Origin: Candidatus Electrothrix scaldis
Lineage (GTDB): Bacteria; Desulfobacterota; Desulfobulbia; Desulfobulbales; Desulfobulbaceae
Length of the DNA: 64,000 nt
NCBI GenBank assembly: GCA_033584155.1
Contig: CP138355.1
Location: 3,295,826 to 3,359,825, forward strand
Direction: 5' to 3'
Shown here: piece after piece, positions 54,417 to 63,135 of the stretch
How the letters are laid out: every line of letters starts with the position of its first letter
Position numbering within the stretch: position 1 is the first letter of the stretch
Program-made: the position numbers and the translations under genes
Notes under the pieces: generated by a model
Told to the model about the DNA's origin: nothing
The model's database searches: none
The model's input: only the letters and a program-made list of their open reading frames with translations

Positions 54417-55785
54417 AAGCAGCGAAGCCGTCATCAAACGCATCTGCCGGGCCCTGAGCCGGGCCGATGGCTTTGCCCTCTATTTTGTCCTGGTCAACCT
54501 CCCCTCCGCCCGCAGGGCTTTTGCTCGCCAGGTGATTGAGCAGCTGGAGCGACCTGTGATTGAGCTGGACGTACCAGCCCAGGGCTTCGGTGATACCACC
54601 CTGGACGGCTGGCTCCTCCCACAGATGGAAGGCGCACCGGCAGAGAGCGCCATCTTCCTGCACGGGCTGGACCATGCCATGCCCAACGACCGGGTCGGCC
54701 TGCGCCGCTTCCTCCAGCAGCTCAACTGGCGACGTGGCGCTCTGGCTTCTGTGGGACGGCCCCTGGTCATCTGGCTGCCCCGCTATGCCCTGGACAACAT
54801 GGCCGAGCACGCGCCGGACTTGTATGACTGGTACAGCAATGTCTATGAGTTTGCCTCGCCAGCAGAAGAAGCTGAGGAGCTGCAAAGCAGCTTTTACACC
54901 GAGTTCAACACTGATGTACATCCGGCCAACCGTCAGAGCAAGGCGGAAAAGGAGCAATGGCTGCGCACCCTGACTGCTCTGCTGGATGAGCACCCGCAAC
55001 GCAATGCCTACCGGGCCAAGCTGCTGGGTGATGCAGGAATGATGTATAAGGCCCTTGGTCATCTGGAAGATGCCCTTGCGCTGTGCCAGCAGTCACTTGC
55101 CATCAGGCGGGAGAGTGGTGACAGGAAGGGCGAGGGGATGTTGCTGAACAACATCGGCACTATCTATCATGTGCGGGGCGACTACACGACGGCCCTGACC
55201 TACTTGGATCGGAGCCTCGACATCCGTAAAGAGACTGGCGACAGGAAAGGAGAAGGTGCCACCCTGAGCAACATCAGCCAAATTTACTCTGCACGGGGCG
55301 ACTACGCAACGGCCCTCGGTTACCTAGAGCGGAGCCTTGCCATCCGACAGGAAATCGGCGACAAGAAGGGCGAAGCCTCCACCCTGAACAGCATCGGCCA
55401 AATCTATAAGAAGCGAGGCGACTATGACAAGGCCCTGAACTATCTGGAGCAGAGCCTAGACATTGCCCGGGCAATAGGGGATCGGGCCGGAGAGGATTGT
55501 ATACGGCATAATATCGGTGGTATTTACCATGCTGAGGGAAATACTGCCAAGGCATTACAGTGTTACGAGCAGAGCCTTACTATTCAACAAGAAATTGGCA
55601 ATAGGTATGGCGAGGCGATGACAAGCTGGAGTATTGGGTTGACCCTCAAAAAACAAGGCGATCTAAGCAAGGCGGAATCATACATCAGCCGGGCCGTGCA
55701 GCTTGCCGAGTTGATTGGTCATTCCAAACTGGGAGCATGGCGCAAGACCTTGGCAGAGCTGCGGGCGGAGATGAAGGGGCGGTAG
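54406..55785 (+). CDS. pseudo-NTPase plus TPR protein
   Basis: Protein of 459 residues. The first half resembles an NTPase whose Walker A is gone (VNLPSARRAFARQ) but with a Walker B-like IFLHGLDHA. The second half has at least six TPR repeats of about 40 residues (for example LNNIGTIYHVRGDYTTALTY). It is read in a different frame from the ATPase gene and overlaps it by 11 bases. An ATG at 54394 is possible. The pair looks like a split STAND machine with one active and one inactive NTPase. Confidence 0.75.
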   Translation: MQPESSEAVIKRICRALSRADGFALYFVLVNLPSARRAFARQVIEQLERPVIELDVPAQGFGDTTLDGWLLPQMEGAPAESAIFLHGLDHAMPNDRVGLRRFLQQLNWRRGALASVGRPLVIWLPRYALDNMAEHAPDLYDWYSNVYEFASPAEEAEELQSSFYTEFNTDVHPANRQSKAEKEQWLRTLTALLDEHPQRNAYRAKLLGDAGMMYKALGHLEDALALCQQSLAIRRESGDRKGEGMLLNNIGTIYHVRGDYTTALTYLDRSLDIRKETGDRKGEGATLSNISQIYSARGDYATALGYLERSLAIRQEIGDKKGEASTLNSIGQIYKKRGDYDKALNYLEQSLDIARAIGDRAGEDCIRHNIGGIYHAEGNTAKALQCYEQSLTIQQEIGNRYGEAMTSWSIGLTLKKQGDLSKAESYISRAVQLAELIGHSKLGAWRKTLAELRAEMKGR

Positions 55786-55801
55786 GGCGCGTGTGTACTT
55801 A

Positions 55802-55912
55802 TGCCCAGGGTTAAAACCCCGGGCTATGTTCGCTTCGTCCCTCCGGGACGGCCTTTCTCCTCTGTCCCGTAGGGACAACCGATAATAGCCCCGTGATTCA
55901 TCGCGGGGCATG
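55802..55912 (-). repeat. dispersed double-hairpin repeat, copy 4
   Basis: TGCCCAGGGTTAAAACCCCG, then GGGCTATGTTCG, GTCCCTCCGGGAC, and AATAGCCCCGTGATTCATCG. Same layout as the others, starting 17 bases after the TPR protein stop. Confidence 0.75.
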
Positions 55913-56299
55913 ACCCGCCTCTCCCTTGGTGTACCCACCAAGATTCGCTTCATGCAGACAGGAAAAAAATCAGCAGGATAGTGCTGAACAGGGCCGTAAA
56001 TGCTTGACAAATCGAAGCGGCCTGCCGGGGATTAATTCGCTCTTGGGAAACTTCACCGGGTAGCAGATTTCCCGAACTCGGCCGCTTGAAAAAGAACCTC
56101 GCAGGTAAATAACAGGCAAGGGCAATTCATGAATTGCACCTTCAATGCTACAAAAAAGCAGCTTCCCTCTGCATTTACCCAGCCGTGCCCTAGAAAAACC
56201 CAGAAGCCGCCTGGCTTCAAACCAGAAAAAATGAGGAAAAAGCCAGGACAATTCTAGCTCAACCCAGACCACCGCTCCCTCAACCCAACAGGAGGTACA
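55913..56299. other. gene-free stretch before the amino-acid ABC operon
   Basis: No convincing ORF with a ribosome site is seen. The promoter of the ABC operon is likely here but no clear -35/-10 pair stands out. Confidence 0.3.
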
Positions 56300-57721
56300 A
56301 TGCACTATGCCCGGATAATCCTCACCCTCACCCTTGCCTTCCTTGCCCTGGCAGGCCACCGGCCCGCCGCAGCCGAGGAAGAATTCGTCACCGCCCTGAC
56401 CGGCAAGTTTCCCCCCTTCAGCTATTACGATAAGCAAGGGAACCTTGCCGGTTTTGACGTGGACGTCAGCCGGGAAATCGCCCGGCGGATCAACCGTAAA
56501 TCCCGCATCATCGCCACAGAATGGGACGGCATTCTGGCAGGCCTGCTGGCGGAGAAATACGACGCCATCATCGGCTCAATGGCCATCACCCCTGCCCGAC
56601 AGGAGAGTGTGGATTTCTCCACGCCCTATTACCATTCCGGGGCCCAGCTCTTTATCCACCGCGACAACCCGGACAAGGTCTACTCTATTGAGGAGTGCGG
56701 CGGCTTAGCCATTGCCGTGGTCCTGGGCGAAACCTACCAGCATTTTCTCGAAAAACGGCTCCCGGATATCCAGGTGGTCACCCTCAAGTCAGCAGCCGAG
56801 ATCTTTGCCATGCTGGAGCAGAAGCGGATTACCGGCTTTGTCACGGACCGGCTGGTCGGGGCCTGGCAAATCAAGGAGGCGAGCCGTCCCTTTGTCCCGG
56901 TGGGCGAGATGCTCTATAAGGAGCGCATCGGCATTCCGGTGCGCAAGGACAGCCCGGAGCTGCTCGGCCAGATCAACACGGCCTTGGACGCAATGGAGAA
57001 TGACGGCACCATGCAGCGCATCCACCAGCGCTATTTCGGCCTGGGCAAGACCTCCTCTTCCACGCTCGGCACCATGCAGCCTACGGTGATTGCAACCAAA
57101 CTGCTCAAGGGCTTTGCCATCAGTCTCAGCATCGCCCTGGCTGCTCTTCTGCTCGGTTTTATCCTGGCCATTCCTTGCGGCCTGCTGCTCACTTTTCAGC
57201 GCGGCAGCCTCAAGCCGCTCCATTTCCTGGTGCGGGGCTTTGTTGATTTTATCCGGGGCACCCCTGTCCTGATCCAACTCCTCTTTGTCTGGCTGGGGCT
57301 TGGCCTCTCGCCCTTTCCAGCTGCCATCCTGACGCTAGGTATCTGCGCTATGGCCTATATGGCCGAGGTTATTCGGGCAGGCCTGATGAGTGTTGATCCG
57401 GGTCAGGATCTCGGCGCGCGAGCGCTGGGACTCTCTCCCGTAGACCGGTTTCGCTTTGTGGTCTGGCCCCAGGCCTTCCGCATTGCTATCCCGCCCTTGA
57501 TGAACTGCGTGGTGGCCCTGCTCAAAGACACGGCCCTGGTCTCTATTATTTCCATTCCCGAGCTGATTCGCGAGGCCCAGTCCATAATCAGTGTCACCTT
57601 TGAACCAGGTCTCTACTACCTGATTACCGGTCTGATGTTCTTTGCCGTAACCTTCCCGCTGATGAAGCTCTCTGATCGCGTTGAACGCTCCATCAAAGCC
57701 AAAGGATTTGCCCATGATTGA
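56300..57721 (+). CDS. amino-acid ABC transporter: binding protein-permease fusion
   Basis: Protein of 473 residues. Signal peptide (MHYARIILTLTLAFLALAG), then a family 3 solute-binding domain (TGKFPPFSYYDKQGNLAGFD, then GSMAITPARQESVDFSTPYY), and from about residue 255 a HisM/GlnP-type permease (GFAISLSIALAALLLGFIL, then RGTPVLIQLLFVWLGLGLS, and the EAA-like DPGQDLGARALGLSP). A GGAGGT site precedes the ATG. The ligand is a polar amino acid, not identified. It overlaps the ATPase gene by eight bases. Confidence 0.93.
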   Translation: MHYARIILTLTLAFLALAGHRPAAAEEEFVTALTGKFPPFSYYDKQGNLAGFDVDVSREIARRINRKSRIIATEWDGILAGLLAEKYDAIIGSMAITPARQESVDFSTPYYHSGAQLFIHRDNPDKVYSIEECGGLAIAVVLGETYQHFLEKRLPDIQVVTLKSAAEIFAMLEQKRITGFVTDRLVGAWQIKEASRPFVPVGEMLYKERIGIPVRKDSPELLGQINTALDAMENDGTMQRIHQRYFGLGKTSSSTLGTMQPTVIATKLLKGFAISLSIALAALLLGFILAIPCGLLLTFQRGSLKPLHFLVRGFVDFIRGTPVLIQLLFVWLGLGLSPFPAAILTLGICAMAYMAEVIRAGLMSVDPGQDLGARALGLSPVDRFRFVVWPQAFRIAIPPLMNCVVALLKDTALVSIISIPELIREAQSIISVTFEPGLYYLITGLMFFAVTFPLMKLSDRVERSIKAKGFAHD

Positions 57722-58400
57722 AGTAAATAATGTCTCCTATACATACACGGACGGAACCAAGGCGGTTGATGATGTCAGCATGACTTTCCCGGAACAGGGA
57801 ATTTTTGCCGTCATGGGCCTGTCCGGTTCCGGTAAGACCACCCTGCTTAACTGCATTGCCCGCTTTTTGTTCCCTCAACAGGGCGCAATCCTCCTCGATG
57901 GTCAGGATATAAAGGCAATGAAGGAGAAGGATTTTCGCCAGCAGGTTGGGGTGGTGTTTCAGCACCTGAACCTCTTTCCTCATCTTAATGTGCTGGAAAA
58001 TATGATGCTGGCCTTGGAAAGGGTCCAGGGGCGGAGTAAAAGCGAGGCAAAAGCTGAGGCTATGGAGATCCTTGACCGGCTCAATATTGGCGAGTTGGCA
58101 GCAAATTATCCTGCCCAAGTCAGTGGAGGTCAGGCCCAGCGAGTAGCTATTGCCCGGGGCCTGGCTCTGAAGCCCAAGTTCATGCTTCTGGATGAGCCGA
58201 CCAGTGCCTTAGATGCAGCCACGACCTCGGATTTTGCTCAATGGCTGCGGGAGTTGCAGGAGTTTACCAGCTTTATTATTGTCACCCATGACCTGCCCTT
58301 TGCCGAACAGACAGCAGAGCAAGGGGTGTATATGGAAAACGGGCAGGTACGGGAACAAGGTCGCCTTACAGAGGTACTGCAAAATCTCGACCGCTGCTGA
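57714..58400 (+). CDS. amino-acid ABC transporter ATPase
   Basis: ATP-binding subunit of 228 residues: Walker A GLSGSGKTT, Q-loop VVFQHLNLFPH, signature SGGQAQR, Walker B FMLLDEPTSALDAAT, H-loop VTHDLP. It partners with the fusion protein encoded upstream. The start at the ATG at 57714 is chosen over the 57681 frame because the family starts at the MIEVNNVSY segment. Confidence 0.93.
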   Translation: MIEVNNVSYTYTDGTKAVDDVSMTFPEQGIFAVMGLSGSGKTTLLNCIARFLFPQQGAILLDGQDIKAMKEKDFRQQVGVVFQHLNLFPHLNVLENMMLALERVQGRSKSEAKAEAMEILDRLNIGELAANYPAQVSGGQAQRVAIARGLALKPKFMLLDEPTSALDAATTSDFAQWLRELQEFTSFIIVTHDLPFAEQTAEQGVYMENGQVREQGRLTEVLQNLDRC

Positions 58401-58533
58401 GCAAAAATAAAACGAGAACAGGTTGACAGGGGGGCGTTCCTGAAATATTCTGGCTTGTCCTGGATTTTTTTACACAGGCTGGAACCCATACTCAGTGGGA
58501 CTGAGGGATGAGCTAAGTTGCAACGGAGCGAGT

Positions 58534-58914
58534 CTACAGGATATAGACAATAATCCCTGCGATCACCACCTGGATAAAGGAGGCAAAGTACACATTTATC
58601 TTTCTATACTTGCTAAAGATATATGTCAGATTCACTCCATGTTCCGTGCGAAACTGATACTCCTGCAGGGCGCCCAGCACGGTGTTAAAGCGGGTTCTGC
58701 TCTCGTGGAGATTGAAAAAGCTATGCGCAGTGAAAAGGATAAAGCCAAGTATGATTCCCAGGTGTTGCCCTGCTGTCAGATTCGCATAGGTTGCTGAAAA
58801 ACGGAATCCCAGCAGACCAATACAGACTAATGCGTATGCCCTCTGGAGTCCGCAATAATAGTCGTTTGCCGCATTCAGCAGAAGAACGGATTCACTCACT
58901 CCGTCATTACTCAT
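58534..58914 (-). CDS. small two- to three-helix membrane protein
   Basis: Protein of 126 residues with hydrophobic segments LQRAYALVCIGLLGFRFSA, LGIILGFILFTAHSFFNL and VYFASFIQVVIAGIIVYIL. No motif is recognised. It is transcribed toward the ABC operon end, with no shared promoter. Function unknown. Confidence 0.5.
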   Translation of the reverse strand: MSNDGVSESVLLLNAANDYYCGLQRAYALVCIGLLGFRFSATYANLTAGQHLGIILGFILFTAHSFFNLHESRTRFNTVLGALQEYQFRTEHGVNLTYIFSKYRKINVYFASFIQVVIAGIIVYIL

Positions 58915-59129
58915 AGATGTGCCTCGTAAATACTCTGGAGCTCTCAGGTGTTCTTCTCAGTTGCCCGGTTCCAGGTCAATCATTCTATATTGGTCGAGAA
59001 AGCTTTTTTCGGTCGAGAAAAACATGACCGGCGTGGAAAGTCAATCGATAATACTGCAAGGTAAAACCACACCATAAGAATTATTAGGTATCAACCAGAT
59101 AGACCGTATTCATAGTTTAGGAGAAGAGA

Positions 59130-60854
59130 ATGAGCAAAAAAGTAATTATTGTCGGCGGGGTCGCTGCCGGTCCCAAGGCTGCCTGTCATCTGAAAAGGGC
59201 TCAACCTGGCTGGGATGTCACTGTGGTGGATCAGGACAGCATGATATCCTACGGTGGTTGCGGTATTCCTTATTATGTGGGAGGTGATGTCTCGGACGAG
59301 GCAGAGCTGCGCTCCACCAGCTTTCACATGCTCCGTGACGAGTCTTTTTTTGCCAATTCCAAGGGGGTTGAGGTGCTTACCCGAACCAAGGCTCTGGCAA
59401 TCGACCGCCAGAACAAAAAGCTCCAGGTCAAGAACCTGGACAGCGGCGAGGAGCAGGCACTCCCCTATGACAAGCTCATGCTGGCTACCGGTGCTACCCC
59501 CTTTGTCCTGCCCATCCCTGGGGCGGATCTGGACGGGGTTTTCACCATTTCCGACCTGCATAAGGCTATCGAAATTAAGAAAAGGATTGCTGGCGGGAAA
59601 GTAGGCAAGGTTGTGGTTATCGGCGGTGGCGCTATTGGTCTCGAGATGGCTGAGTCCTTTGCTGACCTCTGGGGCCTGGAGGCTAGTCTGGTCGAATTTA
59701 TGCCCCAGCTCCTCCCCAAACTGATAGACACCGACTTTGCCACCATGCTGCAACGGCATCTTGAAGAAATGAACGTGGCAGTCTACACAGGTGAAGGCGC
59801 AACCGAGATCGTCGGGGATAGCGAGGGCAAGGTGGTGGCCGTGAAAACACCTCAACGCACTTTAGAGGCCGATCTGGTGGTTATGGCCGCCGGTGTTCGT
59901 CCGCGCAGTGACTTGGCCAAAGAGGCAGGCTTAGCTGTGGAACCCTGGGGCGGCATCACGGTGAATAACAGGTTACAGACCTCTGACCCGGATATCTACG
60001 CAGCTGGTGACTGTATTGCTGTTAAACATCTGGTGACTGGCAAGCAGACCTTTACTCCTATGGGCTCTCTGGCTAACCGGGAAGGCAGGGTCGCTGCTGA
60101 TAATATGGCGGGCAATGCGGCTTCCTTTGAGGGCGTGGTGGGCTCCTTTATTATGAAGGCCTTTGACCGCTGTATTGCTGCCACCGGTATTACTTATGAG
60201 GCTGCGGTGGCTGAGGGCTTTGACGCGGATTACTCCTTGACCGCCCCGGATGATCGTGCCCATTTCTTTCCAAACAGCGCCTCCGTGGTCCTGCAACTGG
60301 TCTTTGACAAACGCACTCGCCGGGTTCTGGGGCTCCAGGCCTTCGGCATGATGAACGACTCTATCTCAGCCCGGATTGACGCAGCAGCGGTGATGATCAG
60401 CAAGGGTGCTACTATTGAGGACTTCATGATGGCGGAAATGGCCTATGCGCCGCCTTTCTCAGCAGCTATTGATTCCCTGAATGCTGCCGCCTTTGTGGCG
60501 GATAACATCTGCGCTGGCCGGATGCGCTCCGTCAGCATGGACCGGTTTTATGCCTGGATGGCTGATTTTTCCACAGAACCGGATTGGGTTGTCCTGGATG
60601 TCCGTCATCCTAAGGAAGCAGAACCCTTTGTGGAAAAATTCGGGGCAGATAAATGGATTGCCATAGCCTATGACAAGGTGAACAGGCAGCATGAGGAGCT
60701 TCCGACTGACAAGACCCTGATCATCTTTTGCGGCTCAGGAAATCGCGCCTATGAAGTACAGGTATTTTTGGACCATCTGGGACTGAAAAACAGCCTTGTG
60801 CTTGGAGGCGGCATGAAGGTCATTCGTTGGATGGGTGCGGACTGGTTGCCGTAA
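59130..60854 (+). CDS. CoA-disulfide reductase with C-terminal rhodanese
   Basis: FAD/NAD(P)H oxidoreductase of 574 residues. FAD loop VGGVAAGPKAACHL near the start, the single active cysteine in YGGCGIPYYVGG, the NAD loop VVIGGGAIGLEMAE, and a C-terminal rhodanese domain with FCGSGNRAYE. This fusion is known as CoA-disulfide reductase or NADH polysulfide reductase (Npsr) and works on CoA-persulfide or sulfur species. It suits a sulfur-metabolising anaerobe. A GGAG site is upstream. Confidence 0.9.
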   Translation: MSKKVIIVGGVAAGPKAACHLKRAQPGWDVTVVDQDSMISYGGCGIPYYVGGDVSDEAELRSTSFHMLRDESFFANSKGVEVLTRTKALAIDRQNKKLQVKNLDSGEEQALPYDKLMLATGATPFVLPIPGADLDGVFTISDLHKAIEIKKRIAGGKVGKVVVIGGGAIGLEMAESFADLWGLEASLVEFMPQLLPKLIDTDFATMLQRHLEEMNVAVYTGEGATEIVGDSEGKVVAVKTPQRTLEADLVVMAAGVRPRSDLAKEAGLAVEPWGGITVNNRLQTSDPDIYAAGDCIAVKHLVTGKQTFTPMGSLANREGRVAADNMAGNAASFEGVVGSFIMKAFDRCIAATGITYEAAVAEGFDADYSLTAPDDRAHFFPNSASVVLQLVFDKRTRRVLGLQAFGMMNDSISARIDAAAVMISKGATIEDFMMAEMAYAPPFSAAIDSLNAAAFVADNICAGRMRSVSMDRFYAWMADFSTEPDWVVLDVRHPKEAEPFVEKFGADKWIAIAYDKVNRQHEELPTDKTLIIFCGSGNRAYEVQVFLDHLGLKNSLVLGGGMKVIRWMGADWLP

Positions 60855-60878
60855 TAATAACTTCAACCCCGCTGGATA

Positions 60879-60900
60879 GGGGTACGGCATGCCATACCCC
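60879..60900. repeat. near-copy of the TACGGCATGCC palindrome
   Basis: GGGGTACGGCATGCCATACC, an imperfect palindrome with the same centre as that at 13708. It lies between the reductase gene and the prenyltransferase gene. Confidence 0.5.
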
Positions 60901-60918
60901 GACAGCGATTCACCAATC

Positions 60919-61776
60919 ATGTTGAAAAAGATACACATTCTGCTTGAAATGATTAAATTCAAGCACTCGGTTTTTGCCTTACCCTTTGCCCTGATGGGGG
61001 CCTTTCTTGCCGTCCGGGGTATTCCCTCGCTCTGGGTCTTTTTCTGGGTGATCATCGCCATGGTCGGTGCCCGCACAGCAGCCATGACCTTTAACCGCAT
61101 TGCGGATCATCGTTTTGATGCGGCCAATCCTCGCACCGAGAAACGAGCCATTCCTGCGGGTGAGGTTTCACTCAAGGAATCCTGGCTCATGGTCGGGGCG
61201 GGATCGGCTCTGTTTTTCCTGGCCTGCTGGATGCTCAATTCCCTGGCACTGACCCTTTCCCCTTTTGCCCTGGGCCTGACTTTTTTCTATTCCTTGACCA
61301 AGCGTTTTACTTGGCTTTGTCATGTCCTCCTGGGTATAGCTTTGGCCGTTGCTCCCTTGGGTGGCTGGGTGGCAACCACCGGGAGTCTGGTCGGCTATCC
61401 CTGGGTGCTGTCCTTAGGCGTGCTGTTCTGGGTGACCGGCTTTGATATTATCTATGCATCCCAGGATGCAGAGTTTGACCGTAAGGCCGGGCTCTATTCC
61501 ATGCCAGCTTCCTTAGGCAGAAAAAACGCCTTTCGCCTGGCAATCACCTTTCATGTTGTGGCCTTTGTGCTTTTTACCCTGACCGGTTATTTTCAAGGGT
61601 TAAATATCATTTATTATATCGGCATAGCCCTGACAGGAAGTGCCTTGTTTTATCAGCATCTTATCGTTAACCCGAGAGATCTCTCAAGGATTCAGATGTC
61701 CTTTTTCTCCATGAACGGCTTTATCTCCCTGACGCTTTTTATCGCTACCTGTATTTCCTTGCTGATAACGAAGTGA
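60919..61776 (+). CDS. UbiA-family prenyltransferase (MqnP/UbiA-like)
   Basis: Membrane protein of 285 residues. NRIADHRFDAANPRTEKRAI carries the N-x3-D-x3-D metal motif, and a second D-rich motif is in IIYASQDAEFDRKAGL. It attaches an isoprenoid chain to an aromatic ring, probably in menaquinone synthesis (as UbiA or the futalosine-pathway MqnP); which one is not certain. The start is at MLKKIHILLEM; the frame from 60889 overlaps the palindrome. Confidence 0.85.
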   Translation: MLKKIHILLEMIKFKHSVFALPFALMGAFLAVRGIPSLWVFFWVIIAMVGARTAAMTFNRIADHRFDAANPRTEKRAIPAGEVSLKESWLMVGAGSALFFLACWMLNSLALTLSPFALGLTFFYSLTKRFTWLCHVLLGIALAVAPLGGWVATTGSLVGYPWVLSLGVLFWVTGFDIIYASQDAEFDRKAGLYSMPASLGRKNAFRLAITFHVVAFVLFTLTGYFQGLNIIYYIGIALTGSALFYQHLIVNPRDLSRIQMSFFSMNGFISLTLFIATCISLLITK

Positions 61777-61877
61777 GGCGAGAATGGCAGGAGCGGGGGG
61801 ATAGCTTCTGACCTAAATGAGCAAAAAAATATCTGTTAAAACAACCGTTACCGCCTACTCCGCATCATTTCAAAAAA

Positions 61878-61911
61878 GACTGCCTGCTCCCTCTCACAGC
61901 AGCAGGCAGTT
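61878..61911. terminator. bidirectional terminator
   Basis: GACTGCCTGCT and AGCAGGCAGTT form a 10-bp stem flanked by AAAAAA before and TTTTTT soon after. It separates the prenyltransferase gene from the convergent small gene at 61949. Confidence 0.75.
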
Positions 61912-61948
61912 TCCCCTTTTTTCGCGATGGAAGCGCTCAACAACCTCC

Positions 61949-62320
61949 TTATTGATGAATTATCTGCGCAGTTGTATACTCTGGCTTAATCGGTGGACAA
62001 GCCTCGTTTCCAGGAAGGGAGTACACCTCGACAACAAACATTCCGTTTTCCTTTTCAGGAAGAATACGGATACGGACGTTGCCGTGGAGCTTATTCTCTC
62101 CCAGCTGTTCATCTGCCTTCCTCAGGATTTCAGCACCTAAGGAAAAGGCCTCTGCCGGGGTCTTTCCATAATCCCGGACGCAGATCTTGGAAGCCCCAGG
62201 GCCACCAACGGTAGTTTGGTCAACTTTCAGATTTTCCTGCGCTGCCAGCGGCGTTGCGCTGAGAAAAAGAGCCGTAAGGACAACCAGACTTCTGTGCAAA
62301 TGTTTCTTTGTGATTTTCAT
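61949..62320 (-). CDS. periplasmic hypothetical protein
   Basis: Protein of 123 residues. The start at 62320 has an AGGAGGAG site; the frame to 62443 lacks one. A signal peptide (LVVLTALFLSATPLAAQ) is followed by a small beta-rich domain (NVRIRILPEKENGMFVVEVY). No family recognised. Confidence 0.65.
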   Translation of the reverse strand: MKITKKHLHRSLVVLTALFLSATPLAAQENLKVDQTTVGGPGASKICVRDYGKTPAEAFSLGAEILRKADEQLGENKLHGNVRIRILPEKENGMFVVEVYSLPGNEACPPIKPEYTTAQIIHQ

Positions 62321-62700
62321 AATTCTCCTCCTGGTATTAAGGGAATAAAAAGCAGACAACCCGGCTGTCTCTCCACATTGAGACCCGTGGCTTTCCGGCA
62401 CCGACTCACGACGGCTGTGGCTTTTACAACTTTCCAGGAACATGTGCTACGTTGTCCCTGACCAGAAAGTCTGCAGCCCGCTTTGCAAAACAATCGAGCA
62501 CATCTACCACGAAGCAGGATCCGTGCCAGATTACAGGCGATAAAACTTCTCAAGAAAGAAATAAAGATAAACCGCAGGGAGAGAGAAAAAAATACCCACC
62601 TATCCACATTATTGTAAACTTAAAAACATGACAACTTGTACAATAATCTGTACCAACACTGACAGATAATGTCAGTTTATAGGGAAGTTAAAACAAAAAT
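62321..62700. other. intergenic stretch before the VanZ-like gene
   Basis: Between the divergent small secreted gene and the VanZ-like gene. I see no further gene; repeated AT-rich DNA in the second half probably holds promoters. Confidence 0.3.
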
Positions 62701-62737
62701 TTGCTCAATAGCAGGGCAAAAAAAGGAGAATTTTTTT

Positions 62738-63121
62738 TTGAAGAGCTTACTATTTTTTTTACGAAGGCACTGGTTGAGCTGCTCAATAGGCACTCTCGCA
62801 TCTATAACCTTTCTCTCGCTTTGGCCAATAGATACTTTACCGTCAGCACCAGGTAGCGATAAACTGCACCATCTCCTCGCTTATGCAACACTTGCCTTTC
62901 CCGTAGCCCTGCGCAGACCAAAACGATGGTTAGGTATTATTGCATTGTTTATCGTGTACAGCGGACTTATTGAGCTGATACAACCTATTGTCCACCGTTA
63001 TGCGGAGTGGCTGGATTTGGCAGCAAACACCACGGGTTTACTCTGTGGCGTTTGTCTAACCGAAATAGTACTATGGTGGGAAAAAAGATACATGGGGACA
63101 GAACTGCCCCCAAGCATATAG
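62738..63121 (+). CDS. VanZ-like membrane protein
   Basis: Protein of 127 residues with about four helices: a first helix around LASITFLSLWPIDTLPSA, the DKLHHLLAYATLAFPVAL segment, YSGLIELIQPIVHRYAEWLD and NTTGLLCGVCLTEIV. These are the VanZ-family landmarks. The start at TTG 62738 has an AAGGAG site nine bases upstream; the ATG at 62669 is the alternative and lacks one. Function in this cell unknown. Confidence 0.65.
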   Translation: MKSLLFFLRRHWLSCSIGTLASITFLSLWPIDTLPSAPGSDKLHHLLAYATLAFPVALRRPKRWLGIIALFIVYSGLIELIQPIVHRYAEWLDLAANTTGLLCGVCLTEIVLWWEKRYMGTELPPSI

Positions 63122-63135
63122 GAATGGGGAAGAAG

